Source: Paracoccaceae bacterium (GTDB lineage Bacteria > Pseudomonadota > Alphaproteobacteria > Rhodobacterales > Rhodobacteraceae). Taken from it: a stretch of DNA of 64,000 bases. Made by a program: the position numbers and the translations under genes. This document shows positions 1 to 7,820 of the stretch, in pieces. The DNA lies in NCBI GenBank assembly GCA_024742405.1, contig JANSYP010000002.1, positions 186,001-250,000 on the forward strand, written 5' to 3'. The number at the start of each line of letters is the position of its first letter. Within the stretch, counting starts at the first letter, position 1. The notes beneath the pieces are model-generated. The model had not been told where the DNA came from. It was given only the letters and a program-made list of their open reading frames with translations, and ran no database searches.

Positions 1-350
1 GCCGTGTCGGCATCCTGGGAGCTTGCCCGGGCGTAACTGAAAAGCACATCTTCAGCCGTGAAAGTACTGCCGTCGTGAAACGTCACGCCCTCACGCAGGA
101 AAAATCGCCAGCCCTCGCCATCGCCGATCGGCTCCCAGGAGATCGCTAGGGCGGGCTCGAGGCTCATGTCCTTGCCACGGCGCACGAGACCCTCGTAGAT
201 ATTGTTGGCGAAGCTCAGAACCGGGGCGGAGTTCACCGCGTGAGGATCCATCGTCTGCGGGTCCGTGGTCGAGGCCCAGCGAAAGGTCTCGGACTGGGCA
301 GGACAGGCGACGCCCAGGATCAGGGTGGCTATGAGGGCTGGTCTCGGCAT
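1..350 (-). CDS. Peptide-type ABC transporter substrate-binding protein (N-terminal part, cut by window edge)
   Basis: This is the first ~116 residues of an SBP_bac_5 (DppA/OppA-like) periplasmic binding protein; the rest lies outside the window. The protein opens with a Sec signal peptide (MPRPALIATLILGVACPAQS), then ETFRWAS, a T-MDPHA segment and the family-typical REGVTFHDG...AEDVLFSY stretch, in which the loading domain begins. The ATG at 348-350 is preceded by a GAGGT ribosome site. The protein resembles the complete binding protein encoded at 3167-4747 across the whole visible part, so the two are probably paralogs. The substrate cannot be told from sequence; oligopeptides, dipeptides or glutathione are family norms. 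Confidence 0.85.
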   Translation of the reverse strand, partial: MPRPALIATLILGVACPAQSETFRWASTTDPQTMDPHAVNSAPVLSFANNIYEGLVRRGKDMSLEPALAISWEPIGDGEGWRFFLREGVTFHDGSTFTAEDVLFSYARASSQDADT

Positions 351-456
351 GGGTTACCTCGGGTCGCAGTTGAAAGCGCGCGATTGTGCGTCAATGTCAC
401 GGTAGCGCACGGTACGGGCACCGCAACCGAGCTTTGCGTGACGGAGGGATGAACGG

Positions 457-1215
457 ATGTGCAACGGGCTATTCACACGGCGTCGGATGTTGGGCTGTTG
501 CGGTGCCGCAGCGCTGCTGGCCGGGTGCGACAGCTCGTCCGGTGGGTTGGATCTCGTGTCCTCGGCAGATGTCGACAAAATGGGGTTGCAGACCTGGGAG
601 CAAATCAAGTCGCAGGTTCCGCGCAGCCGCAACGGCAATATGCAAGGTCAGGTGAACGCCTCGGCCAATCGGCTGCTGCGTGCGGCGGGGGAAAACCCCG
701 ACGAGTGGGAGGCCGTGGTGTTCGCGCGGCCGCAGATCAACGCCTTTGCCCTGCCCGGCAAGAAGATCGGCGTCTATGAAGGCATGTTCAAAGCGGCCGA
801 GACGCAGGACCAGCTCGCCGCGGTAATCGGGCACGAGATCGGCCATGTTCAGGCTCGCCATGGCGAGGCTCGGATCGAACGGGAGATGACGACGGGGATC
901 GGGCTGGCCATCGCGGAGGCGGCGCTGCGGGCTGGCGGTGTGTCCGGCGCGGGCGATATCGCCCAGGTGCTCGGAACCGGCGCGCAGTACGGGCTGATCC
1001 TGCCCTATTCCCGCGGCCAGGAACTGGAGGCCGACAGCATCGGTTTGCGCCTTATGGCCGGTGCGCAATATGACCCGGCGCAGGCCGTGACGCTCTGGCA
1101 GAATATGGCAAGGGCTAACGGCGGCAATCCGCCCGAGTTCCTTTCGACCCATCCGGCGCCAGCCTCTCGCATCCAGCGGATCGAAGCGCAGCTGCCCGCG
1201 CTGAAAGGCGCGTGA
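457..1215 (+). CDS. M48-family zinc metalloprotease lipoprotein
   Basis: A secreted, lipid-anchored peptidase of the M48 (BepA/LoiP/HtpX) family, probably acting on envelope proteins in the periplasm. The 252-residue product starts with a twin-Arg-containing n-region (TRRRM), a short hydrophobic core and a lipobox LAGC with Cys24 as lipidation site. The zinc motif HEIGH is at residues 126-130 and the third-ligand segment ELEAD at about 189-193; a conserved THPAPASRI segment follows near the C-terminus. The chosen ATG has ACGGAGGG 9 nt upstream. It converges on the serine protease gene, with a GC-only stem-loop between the stops. No TPR domain is present, so it is a short LoiP-like form rather than BepA. 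Confidence 0.85.
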   Translation: MCNGLFTRRRMLGCCGAAALLAGCDSSSGGLDLVSSADVDKMGLQTWEQIKSQVPRSRNGNMQGQVNASANRLLRAAGENPDEWEAVVFARPQINAFALPGKKIGVYEGMFKAAETQDQLAAVIGHEIGHVQARHGEARIEREMTTGIGLAIAEAALRAGGVSGAGDIAQVLGTGAQYGLILPYSRGQELEADSIGLRLMAGAQYDPAQAVTLWQNMARANGGNPPEFLSTHPAPASRIQRIEAQLPALKGA

Positions 1216-1219
1216 GAAG

Positions 1220-1244
1220 CGCGCGCCCCGCACGGGGGCGCGCG
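1220..1244. terminator. GC-only stem-loop between convergent genes
   Basis: A perfect 10-bp inverted repeat (CGCGCGCCCC paired with GGGGCGCGCG) with a 5-nt loop lies between the stop codons at 1215 and 1252. There is no T-run on either side, so it may act as a bidirectional transcript end or RNA-stabilising hairpin rather than a classical intrinsic terminator. Confidence 0.5.
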
Positions 1245-1251
1245 GCAAGGC

Positions 1252-2379
1252 TCAGGGATAGGTCGAGCGGGCCCAGGAAATCAGCGCGCTCAACGCCGGG
1301 CCGCCGCCGAACTCATTGTCGCCGTTGGTGCTGCCATGGGGCGCCTGGACCGCGGTCGAGCCGATGGTCGAAACCACGCCTACGACCCGCGGCCAGGGCT
1401 CACCATCCCACCAGCCCCAGCAGGGGCCGCCGGACTGGCCGGGGGTGATGTCGTTGAAATGACCCAGCACGGCACCTGTCTGCCCGCTGGTATTGTGGTT
1501 CTGGACCGACGTGATCGAGGCATCGCCCTGAAAGCCCGGCCGCTGGCCACTGGCCAATTCACCGGGATACCCGATGATCTGCCAGAACCGTCCGTCGTTC
1601 CAGTCGTCGTCATAGGTGCGGTATCCCGGATAACCGATAGTATTTCCGAGCGGTTCTCCGAGCACCAGGATCACATAGTCGAAGGCGGTTTCCTGATCGC
1701 TCAGCAAGCCAATGGCGGGCTGCCAATAGATGATCCGTTGGGCGGAATAGGTGCCCCAGGGCGCGTCGCCGTCGAAAGAGCCGGGGGTGAAGGTGATCCA
1801 GCCCGCGCTGCTGCCATCGGACGACCAGTTGATGCAGTGGCTCGCGGTCAGCACCAGGCGCGGTCCGATCATCGTGCCCGTGCACGCCCCGCCGGCGGTG
1901 CGGATCACACCCGTCGTGCGCCAGGGAAAGGAGCGGTCGTTGAAGAGATAGCGGTCATCGGTGCCAAAGATCGTGGCGCCACGGTCGTCGCGCTTTTCCT
2001 TGCCCTCCGCCTTGTCGATATCGAGGTACTTTTGCGCGCGGGTCCGTTCAGCCTTTTTGGGGTTCACCGAAGGACGCTCGACATCGTCGGGCACGAAACC
2101 CTTGATCTCGCGGACATCGGCAAAGCGTTTGGCCATCTCCTCGTCGACTCGGATCGCCTCGATGTCCTTGCGGCTATGCTGTTCCATGCCGTTGGGTCCG
2201 ACCTCGCAGCAGACACGCATCAAGTTGTCGTCGCTGCGGTCACGCTCCAGCGTGAGCCGTTCGCCCTTGGCAAGTGTCAGGGTCGCCATCGGCAGGAAGG
2301 TCTGGACATTGGCTAGCTGTCCGGCTCGGCCGACGCGGGCATGCAGATCCTTGGCCAGGATCGGGGACTGAACGGTCAT
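1252..2379 (-). CDS. Trypsin-like (V8/glutamyl-endopeptidase type) serine protease
   Basis: A chymotrypsin-fold serine protease of 375 residues. The catalytic triad is visible: His181 in LTASHC, Asp234 in AFDYVILVL and Ser316 in TPGQSGGP. The protease domain starts near residue 145; residues 1-140 form an extension with charged KAERTRAQKYLDIDKAEGK-like sequence that could be a propeptide. No signal peptide is seen, so export, if any, would use another route. I start at the ATG at 2379, which has GAGAGGAG 8 nt upstream; a longer TTG start at 2397 would overlap that ribosome site. A 10-bp hairpin sits in the leader at 2419-2444. Substrate unknown. Confidence 0.85.
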   Translation of the reverse strand: MTVQSPILAKDLHARVGRAGQLANVQTFLPMATLTLAKGERLTLERDRSDDNLMRVCCEVGPNGMEQHSRKDIEAIRVDEEMAKRFADVREIKGFVPDDVERPSVNPKKAERTRAQKYLDIDKAEGKEKRDDRGATIFGTDDRYLFNDRSFPWRTTGVIRTAGGACTGTMIGPRLVLTASHCINWSSDGSSAGWITFTPGSFDGDAPWGTYSAQRIIYWQPAIGLLSDQETAFDYVILVLGEPLGNTIGYPGYRTYDDDWNDGRFWQIIGYPGELASGQRPGFQGDASITSVQNHNTSGQTGAVLGHFNDITPGQSGGPCWGWWDGEPWPRVVGVVSTIGSTAVQAPHGSTNGDNEFGGGPALSALISWARSTYP

Positions 2380-2418
2380 GGTGAATTCTCCTCTCAAAAG
2401 GCAGTAACGGGAGATATA

Positions 2419-2444
2419 CCACCGGAGGAATGCGCCTCCGGTGG
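2419..2444 (-). other. Perfect 10-bp hairpin in the leader of the serine protease gene
   Basis: CCACCGGAGG and CCTCCGGTGG pair perfectly around a 6-nt loop (AATGCG on the plus strand). It lies 40-65 nt upstream of the protease ATG and far downstream of the next upstream gene, so it could be a leader structure, an operator dyad or a terminator for upstream transcripts. No U-run follows it in the minus direction. Confidence 0.5.
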
Positions 2445-2575
2445 ATAATCGTTACGCTCAGGAACAGGAATGAGAATGCCGGCCACCCTGCCATCCGGTC
2501 AATTCCGGGACGGCGTGAAAACAGGGGGACTCCGTCAGAAGACCGTCAATTGCAGACGTAACCTGCCGGCGCGGA

Positions 2576-3103
2576 TCAGTATCCCGTCCGGCGGCGGATT
2601 TCTTCGAGCGTATAGCGATCGGCAATCGGATCTCTTGGATCGGGGCGATAGGCGGCGTCGCTCGGGAGGCAGCGGGGCCCGCAGATCAGCCTGCTCTCCC
2701 CGGTTATGCCATCCACGAACCACAGCCTTCCGCCGGGGGTCGCGACATAACCGTTGATCCCGTCGGCCATGTCGCCCTCGACATCCGCCAGCGATGGCAC
2801 TTCGTTGTCATAGTCCTCTCGGTGGGCGGCGTGCGTGTGATAGCTGGCCGTGATCCGCATGTCGCGCAAATCGTAGCGCGGGCGACAGCTTGTCCGCCGT
2901 CCACGCCGGGGTTTCGTGGCGATCAGCTGCCCGGCCTCGTCGCGCCCAATCAGGCCGCAATACTCGCGATTGCGTTGGACGGACAGCACCTGAATCTCAG
3001 TAAAAATCTCCCTGGCCAGCGCGATCTCGTCAGCAGATTGCGCTCCCGCCGGGACGGGCAAGAGCAAGCACCATGAGGCAAGTACAAGAGAGAGTCGTAC
3101 CAC
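2576..3103 (-). CDS. Secreted DUF4329-like protein with JAMM-like motif
   Basis: A 175-residue exported protein resembling the DUF4329 family. A GTG start at 3103 is preferred because AAGGAG lies 6 nt upstream and the following residues (VRLSLVLASWCLLLPVPAGAQS) form a clean signal peptide; the longer reading adds a charged extension. Visible features: Glu47 in EYCGLIG, then SYHTH with His89 and His91, then PSLAD with Ser104 and Asp107. This E...HxH...SxxD arrangement recalls the metal site of JAMM/MPN metallopeptidases, but the HxH-to-Ser spacing (12 residues) is longer than the usual seven. Activity is therefore an inference. It sits between the serine protease and a peptide-binding protein gene on the same strand. 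Confidence 0.6.
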   Translation of the reverse strand: MVRLSLVLASWCLLLPVPAGAQSADEIALAREIFTEIQVLSVQRNREYCGLIGRDEAGQLIATKPRRGRRTSCRPRYDLRDMRITASYHTHAAHREDYDNEVPSLADVEGDMADGINGYVATPGGRLWFVDGITGESRLICGPRCLPSDAAYRPDPRDPIADRYTLEEIRRRTGY

Positions 3104-3166
3104 CGCGGTCTCCTTACCAGGGTCAGGACGGCGCATCCCGGCGCCGTCCCGCATCGGTCAAACGGT

Positions 3167-4747
3167 TCAGTTCAGAGAGATATACTTGATCTTCGGCTGG
3201 TCCTCGGGATCGACATCGATTTCGACGCCGTCCTTCATCCCCCAGTTCAGCACCTGGTGATGCACCGGCAGATACAGTGTTTCGGCCTGCACGGTGTCCC
3301 AGAGCTTGGCGATCGTGGCGTTGCGGCTCTCGAGATCGATATCCGAGGCCAGGCTGACGATCATCGCATCGACCTCGGGGTTGCTGTAGCGCGTGTTGTT
3401 CCACGAGCCGCGATCGTCACCCCGGGTGTGGTAGAGGAAGTTGAAGATGTATTCGCTGTCCATCGGCGGGATGCCCCAGCCGAGCATGTAGAAATCGGTC
3501 TCGCCTTGCGTGATGAGCGGGAAGAACTGCGCCTTGGGCATGGCGTTGAGATTTACCGTGATCCCGATCTGACCCAGCATGCCGACCACGGCCTGACAGA
3601 TCGCCTCGTCATTGATGTAGCGGTCGTTGGGGCAGTCGAGCTGGATGGTGAAGCCGTCGCCGTACCCTGCCTCAGCCAAAAGCTCCTTGGCCTTGCCGAT
3701 ATCGGTCGCGGGCACAGCATCAAGCGCTTCGGTCCAGCCATTCACGAAGGGCGGCATGATCACGCCCGCGGGCTGGGACTGGCCACGCATCACCACCTGT
3801 TTGATCGCGTCACGGTTGATCGCCATATTCATGGCCTGGCGCACCCGGAGATCGGCCAGGGGATTGGCGGCATCCACGCTGTCGCTGCCCAGATCGTCAT
3901 CGCCAGAGTTCATTCCGAAGAAGATCACACGGTTCTGCGGCGCAGTACGGACGACCAGGCCGTCTTCGTCGGAGACGCGCTGGAGATCCTGCACCGGCAC
4001 GTCCTGGATGAAATCGACGTCCCCGGACAGCAGGGCGGCGACGCGGGTCGCAGCATTCTGGATCGGCGTATGGATGATCTCGGTCACGTCGAGTGGGAAC
4101 TGATCCTTGCCCCAGTAGTCTTCGTTGATCGCAAGAACCGTCTTCGTGTCCGGCTGACGGCTTACCAGCTTGTAGGCGCCGGTGCCGTTCGCATTGGTCG
4201 AGGCAAAGGTCGTCTCGCCGCTGTCGAAGTTCTGAACCTCGGTCGCGCCGTTGGCCTCGGCCCAAGACTTGTCCATGATGAACATGTTGGTCAGGTTCGA
4301 TGGCAGGATCGGGTTCGGGCCGTCGGTGACGAACTCGACCGTGTTGTTATCTGTCGCGCGCACCTCGACGACCGAGGTCAGCAACTCCTTCATCTGGCTG
4401 TTTTCGGATTTCGCGCGATTGATGGTGAAGATCACGTCCTCGGCGTCGAAGGTTTCACCGTTGTGGAACGTCACGCCTTCGCGCAGGTTGAACACCCAGA
4501 CATTCGGATCGGTGTCGGACGGTGCCCAACTGGTCGCGAGCGCAGGCTCGAGTGCGCCGGACTCGTCGCGCAACAGCAGCGGTTCGTAGATCTGATGCGA
4601 CAATGTGTGGGTCGGCCCTTCGTTCTGGGCTTGCGGGTCGAGCGTCAGGCTGTCGCCCGCCGTCGCCCAGCGGAGCGTGTCGGCGCTGGCGCAGAGCGCC
4701 GTGCTTGCCAGCAATGCCGAAACGGCGATTGTGTATCCCAGTTTCAT
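3167..4747 (-). CDS. Peptide-type ABC transporter substrate-binding protein
   Basis: A complete 526-residue periplasmic binding protein of the SBP_bac_5 (DppA/OppA/GsiB) family. It has a signal peptide ending near ALCASA-DT, the DTLRWAT start of the mature protein, the LREGVTFHNGETFDAEDV signature at about residue 90, and the usual R-AMNMAI-R segment near residue 290. The ATG is preceded by GGGAGAAAGCTG. No permease or ATPase genes are next to it inside the window, so it may be an orphan or belong to a transporter beyond position 1. It is paralogous to the partial gene at 1-350; the ligand cannot be assigned. Confidence 0.9.
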   Translation of the reverse strand: MKLGYTIAVSALLASTALCASADTLRWATAGDSLTLDPQAQNEGPTHTLSHQIYEPLLLRDESGALEPALATSWAPSDTDPNVWVFNLREGVTFHNGETFDAEDVIFTINRAKSENSQMKELLTSVVEVRATDNNTVEFVTDGPNPILPSNLTNMFIMDKSWAEANGATEVQNFDSGETTFASTNANGTGAYKLVSRQPDTKTVLAINEDYWGKDQFPLDVTEIIHTPIQNAATRVAALLSGDVDFIQDVPVQDLQRVSDEDGLVVRTAPQNRVIFFGMNSGDDDLGSDSVDAANPLADLRVRQAMNMAINRDAIKQVVMRGQSQPAGVIMPPFVNGWTEALDAVPATDIGKAKELLAEAGYGDGFTIQLDCPNDRYINDEAICQAVVGMLGQIGITVNLNAMPKAQFFPLITQGETDFYMLGWGIPPMDSEYIFNFLYHTRGDDRGSWNNTRYSNPEVDAMIVSLASDIDLESRNATIAKLWDTVQAETLYLPVHHQVLNWGMKDGVEIDVDPEDQPKIKYISLN

Positions 4748-5033
4748 CAGCTTTCTCCCTGTAGGTTATGAAACCACCCAACCGACGCCGCGCGCGCGGC
4801 GCAAGCCCAGAAATCCGGTGCCGGAGCGTCAGCGGGCTGAGCGCAGCGCTTGGGCCGGAAAACCGGGCAGAAAATCTTCACCCGAAGGCAAAGCTACGCC
4901 ACAGGTAATTCACGGGCCCCGGCAGCGGTTCTGGCGCGATACTGTGCGCAAGAACACCGACTGGGGCCGGACGTCCTGTCATTCTTTCTCCGAATGCCTT
5001 TTTTGGCGACCGCGACTCCAAAAGGATATCGCC

Positions 5034-6263
5034 ATGAAGATGGAAGACCCGTTGGCGCGGTTGGGAAACCTTGCGCCATTGATCGAAAAGCACGCACCTT
5101 ACCTGCATCTGCACCCGGCCGAAGTCTACAGGACCGGTGCCTTCGAGGACTACCTTGCCGACCCGGGCATGCATTACGGCCCGCCGCGCAACAAACATCC
5201 CGTGCCCCAGCCGCTGCCTGCGGGCACCAGCTCCCGAGGCGGCTACCTCTACTACGACTGGAACAACCCGCGGATCCGTAAGGGCGACCTGGATCGCACC
5301 CGCACCTACATCCACGCACTGGAGCATCAGATCTGGGGCGCGGACCAGCCCCCGGGCATCGCGCTGCAGTTCTGGTTCTGGTACCCGTTCAACGGCGCAG
5401 GCACCGGGCGGGTGTCGCTGCGGCTGGAGCTACAACTGCCGGTGAAGGTCAAGCTCAAATGGCCGCCCTGGAAGAGCAGGGTCGAGGACAAGACGGTGCT
5501 CGATCACAGCTTTTCCGGCACGATCGGGCTGAACCCGTTCGGTGAGCACGAGGGCGATTGGGAGCAGGCGACGCTCTTTTTCGACCATGAGCAGTCGCTC
5601 AAGATGATCCGCTGCCACGAGCACGACTACTACACCGATTATCAGCCTGGCGAATGGGCCGAGCGCAACGGACGCCCGGTGCTCTACTCGGCGCTCAACG
5701 GGCATCCGACCTTTGCGATGCCGGGGGAGTATCCGACGCAAAAAAGGAGCGGCGGACAGCTCAAACCAGTCGGCACAATGCAACGCGTGTCCTTCAACGC
5801 AGAGATCGCCAAGGTCCAAGCGGACGTGAAGGTCGGACTGATCAACGAGTGCCGCGCCGGACCGGCGGTGGATTGCGCCACGACCGGCCGCGTCGTTGCC
5901 GTGACCACTTCGACCAAAGATGGCCCGCTACAGAATTTCCAAGGTCCGCCAGCGCCCGCTTGGCTCGCGTTTCAGGGACGTGCCGGAGACGCAGAACCCA
6001 ATCCGAAGAGCACGTCCAAGCAGTTCGTGGCCGAATTCACACGTAGTTTCGTCGACACGTTCCTCGACCCGGTCGATCATGTGCTGCCCGGGGCGGTGCG
6101 CAAGCTGACCAACGGAATCGCCAAGGATATCGTCGGCGGGATCGCCAAGCGGGTGGCGCCACCGATCCTGAAAGAGATCGGCAAGGCCGCAAAGATCGGC
6201 GATGGTGGACCGCGCATGCCTGCAGGCAAGTCCGACTGGACCCCCGACTGGCAGGCAAAGTGA
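5034..6263 (+). CDS. Vps62-related protein of unknown function
   Basis: A 409-residue protein that looks like a bacterial Vps62-family member. Supporting stretches are an N-terminal APYLHLHPAEVYR segment, a central FWFWYPFNG segment, the family hallmark GEHEGDWEQATLFF at about residue 175, and HPTFAMPGEYP later on. No signal peptide or membrane segment is evident; the C-terminal ~80 residues are rich in Lys and small residues. The ATG at 5034 is chosen because AAAAGGA lies just upstream and the region before it has no coding look. In yeast Vps62 is linked to cytoplasm-to-vacuole sorting, but bacterial members have no established role that I can name. It is a single transcription unit between divergent or convergent neighbours. 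Confidence 0.6.
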   Translation: MKMEDPLARLGNLAPLIEKHAPYLHLHPAEVYRTGAFEDYLADPGMHYGPPRNKHPVPQPLPAGTSSRGGYLYYDWNNPRIRKGDLDRTRTYIHALEHQIWGADQPPGIALQFWFWYPFNGAGTGRVSLRLELQLPVKVKLKWPPWKSRVEDKTVLDHSFSGTIGLNPFGEHEGDWEQATLFFDHEQSLKMIRCHEHDYYTDYQPGEWAERNGRPVLYSALNGHPTFAMPGEYPTQKRSGGQLKPVGTMQRVSFNAEIAKVQADVKVGLINECRAGPAVDCATTGRVVAVTTSTKDGPLQNFQGPPAPAWLAFQGRAGDAEPNPKSTSKQFVAEFTRSFVDTFLDPVDHVLPGAVRKLTNGIAKDIVGGIAKRVAPPILKEIGKAAKIGDGGPRMPAGKSDWTPDWQAK

Positions 6264-6288
6264 GGCATATCGAAGACAGCGACGCCCG

Positions 6289-7290
6289 CTAGGTGCCGCG
6301 TCGGCGCGCCTTCATACGCTCATGGGACGCCTCCGTGCCGTCATGGAACGATCCGAACCACCTGTCCCAAGGCACTTCGAGATTGCCGTAATTACACTCG
6401 AAATAGCGGTGGTGCATCTGGTGATGAAAGGTTCCGAGCGCAAGCCGGCTTTTGTCCCGCACCACCATTCCTTCGAACCCTGTATGCGACGTCGCTGCGG
6501 TGAGTGCCTGGTGCTGCATGTGAAACAGGATATGGATCGGATGGGCGGGTACGATCCAGTGGATCAGCACGGACGAGAAGAACAGCAGGTGCTCCACAGG
6601 ATGCATCGAGAGCCCCGACCAGGGCCCGACATTGGTGTTTCGGTGATGCAGAGCGTGGGCGAGACGGTAGAGCGGCGGCCAGTGCAGCGCGCGGTGGATC
6701 CAGTAAAAGTGGAACGAAATCCAGAGCGGCGTCAGCGGAAAGAGCAGCAAAAACCAAACCGGGTTGTCGGACCAGAGCAGAACCGGCGCATAGCCATTGG
6801 CCATGGCCCAGAACATCAAGACCTCGTAGGCCGTCCAGAACGTGACGCCGCTCGCCAGCGTCCAGAAGACATTGTCAAAAAGCTGACTGTTGAACGTGAA
6901 CGCCCGCCCGGTCGCGTTGAGCTCCCTCGGGTCATATTTCAACTGCCATCCCTGCCCCCGCCACGTATAGAAATAGAGGTGCAGACCTCCGGCAACCAGA
7001 ACTATCAGTATCAGGTTGCGTAGCCAGATCTGGCCGATCCAGGACAGCGAGAGCGTCTGCATCTCCGCTAGCGGCGGCTGAAACCACGTCCAGCAGACCA
7101 GGGCGATGACGGCGAGGATAGAGTTTTCGGCGATGGCGAACCACCGGTCACGAAACCACAGAAGCGTCTGCCGAGGCGCAGGCGGCCATGAGAAGAGCGG
7201 CGATACCGCGATGGGTACCTCAGGACGATAGTGCCACTGCCGGGAAAACGCGCTCGACTTGGCATCATCATCGGTGTTCTGGACACTCAT
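6289..7290 (-). CDS. Sterol desaturase / fatty-acid hydroxylase superfamily membrane protein
   Basis: An integral membrane di-iron oxygenase of 333 residues. Three histidine clusters typical of the superfamily are visible: HRALH, HALHHRN and HHQMHHRYF, together with HPVEH between transmembrane segments. Four to five hydrophobic stretches (for example ILAVIALVCWTWF and LILIVLVAGGLHLYFY) anchor the protein with the histidines facing the cytoplasm. Family members hydroxylate or desaturate lipids such as sterols, carotenoids or fatty acids; the substrate here is not clear. I start at the ATG at 7290 (MSVQNTDDD), dropping an 18-codon extension without support. The gene converges with the Vps62-like gene at its 3' side. 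Confidence 0.8.
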   Translation of the reverse strand: MSVQNTDDDAKSSAFSRQWHYRPEVPIAVSPLFSWPPAPRQTLLWFRDRWFAIAENSILAVIALVCWTWFQPPLAEMQTLSLSWIGQIWLRNLILIVLVAGGLHLYFYTWRGQGWQLKYDPRELNATGRAFTFNSQLFDNVFWTLASGVTFWTAYEVLMFWAMANGYAPVLLWSDNPVWFLLLFPLTPLWISFHFYWIHRALHWPPLYRLAHALHHRNTNVGPWSGLSMHPVEHLLFFSSVLIHWIVPAHPIHILFHMQHQALTAATSHTGFEGMVVRDKSRLALGTFHHQMHHRYFECNYGNLEVPWDRWFGSFHDGTEASHERMKARRRGT

Positions 7291-7820
7291 TGGGTCATCC
7301 CGGCTGTTGCACCCATAGAGTGGCACGCCTTGGAGATTTCTCAAACTGTCGCAATCGCACGCCCCATCCGAGTGTCGGCACCTTGAATTTCGTGGACCGG
7401 TCGCATACTCTTTTGATGTTCCTCGGAACTATGGCGATAAACGCGCTCGTAATAAACGGATCGGACCCGGGGGCGGTACCCGGCGGCTCCACCATTATCC
7501 TTCATTTGGGGATCGCGGGGCCGAAATAGGATCGACGGACGTCTAAAGGGGTTAGCTTTTGCTCGGTGAGGTACCACCGTTATCGGTCCGATCAAGCTAG
7601 TTGCAAATGACAACAAAGCTCCGGTGGCACTCGCAGCGTAAGCTGTGCGTAACATCGAAATCTTAAGCCCAAGGGCCTAGCAGCTTTTGGCGGGGTTCGC
7701 AGGCACCTGGCAACAGAAGCCTGCACTAATCCCCTAATAGCGCTTGTACGCATGTGAAACTTCGGTGTCAGCCGTCCTATCCCGCTTGCCCTGTGCGGCA
7801 TGCGGTGGTCTGAGCAGGCT
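7291..7820. other. 530-nt stretch without a recognised gene
   Basis: The region separates the divergent hydroxylase and chrA genes and must hold both promoters. I read both strands and found no RNA gene, no convincing riboswitch and no ORF with coding character. The only local structure is a weak hairpin around 7567-7582 (CGGTG...CACCG). Confidence 0.4.

Noticed and set aside
4605-5033. N-terminal extension of the Vps62-like protein to 4605
   Set aside because: It would overlap the start of the divergent binding-protein gene and reads as low-quality Arg/Pro/Ser-rich sequence; the ATG at 5034 has a ribosome site and fits the family.
7583-7598. Possible FNR/FnrL-like dyad (TTATC...GATCAA) upstream of chrA
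   Set aside because: Only one half matches TTGAT-N4-ATCAA and the spacing does not fit.
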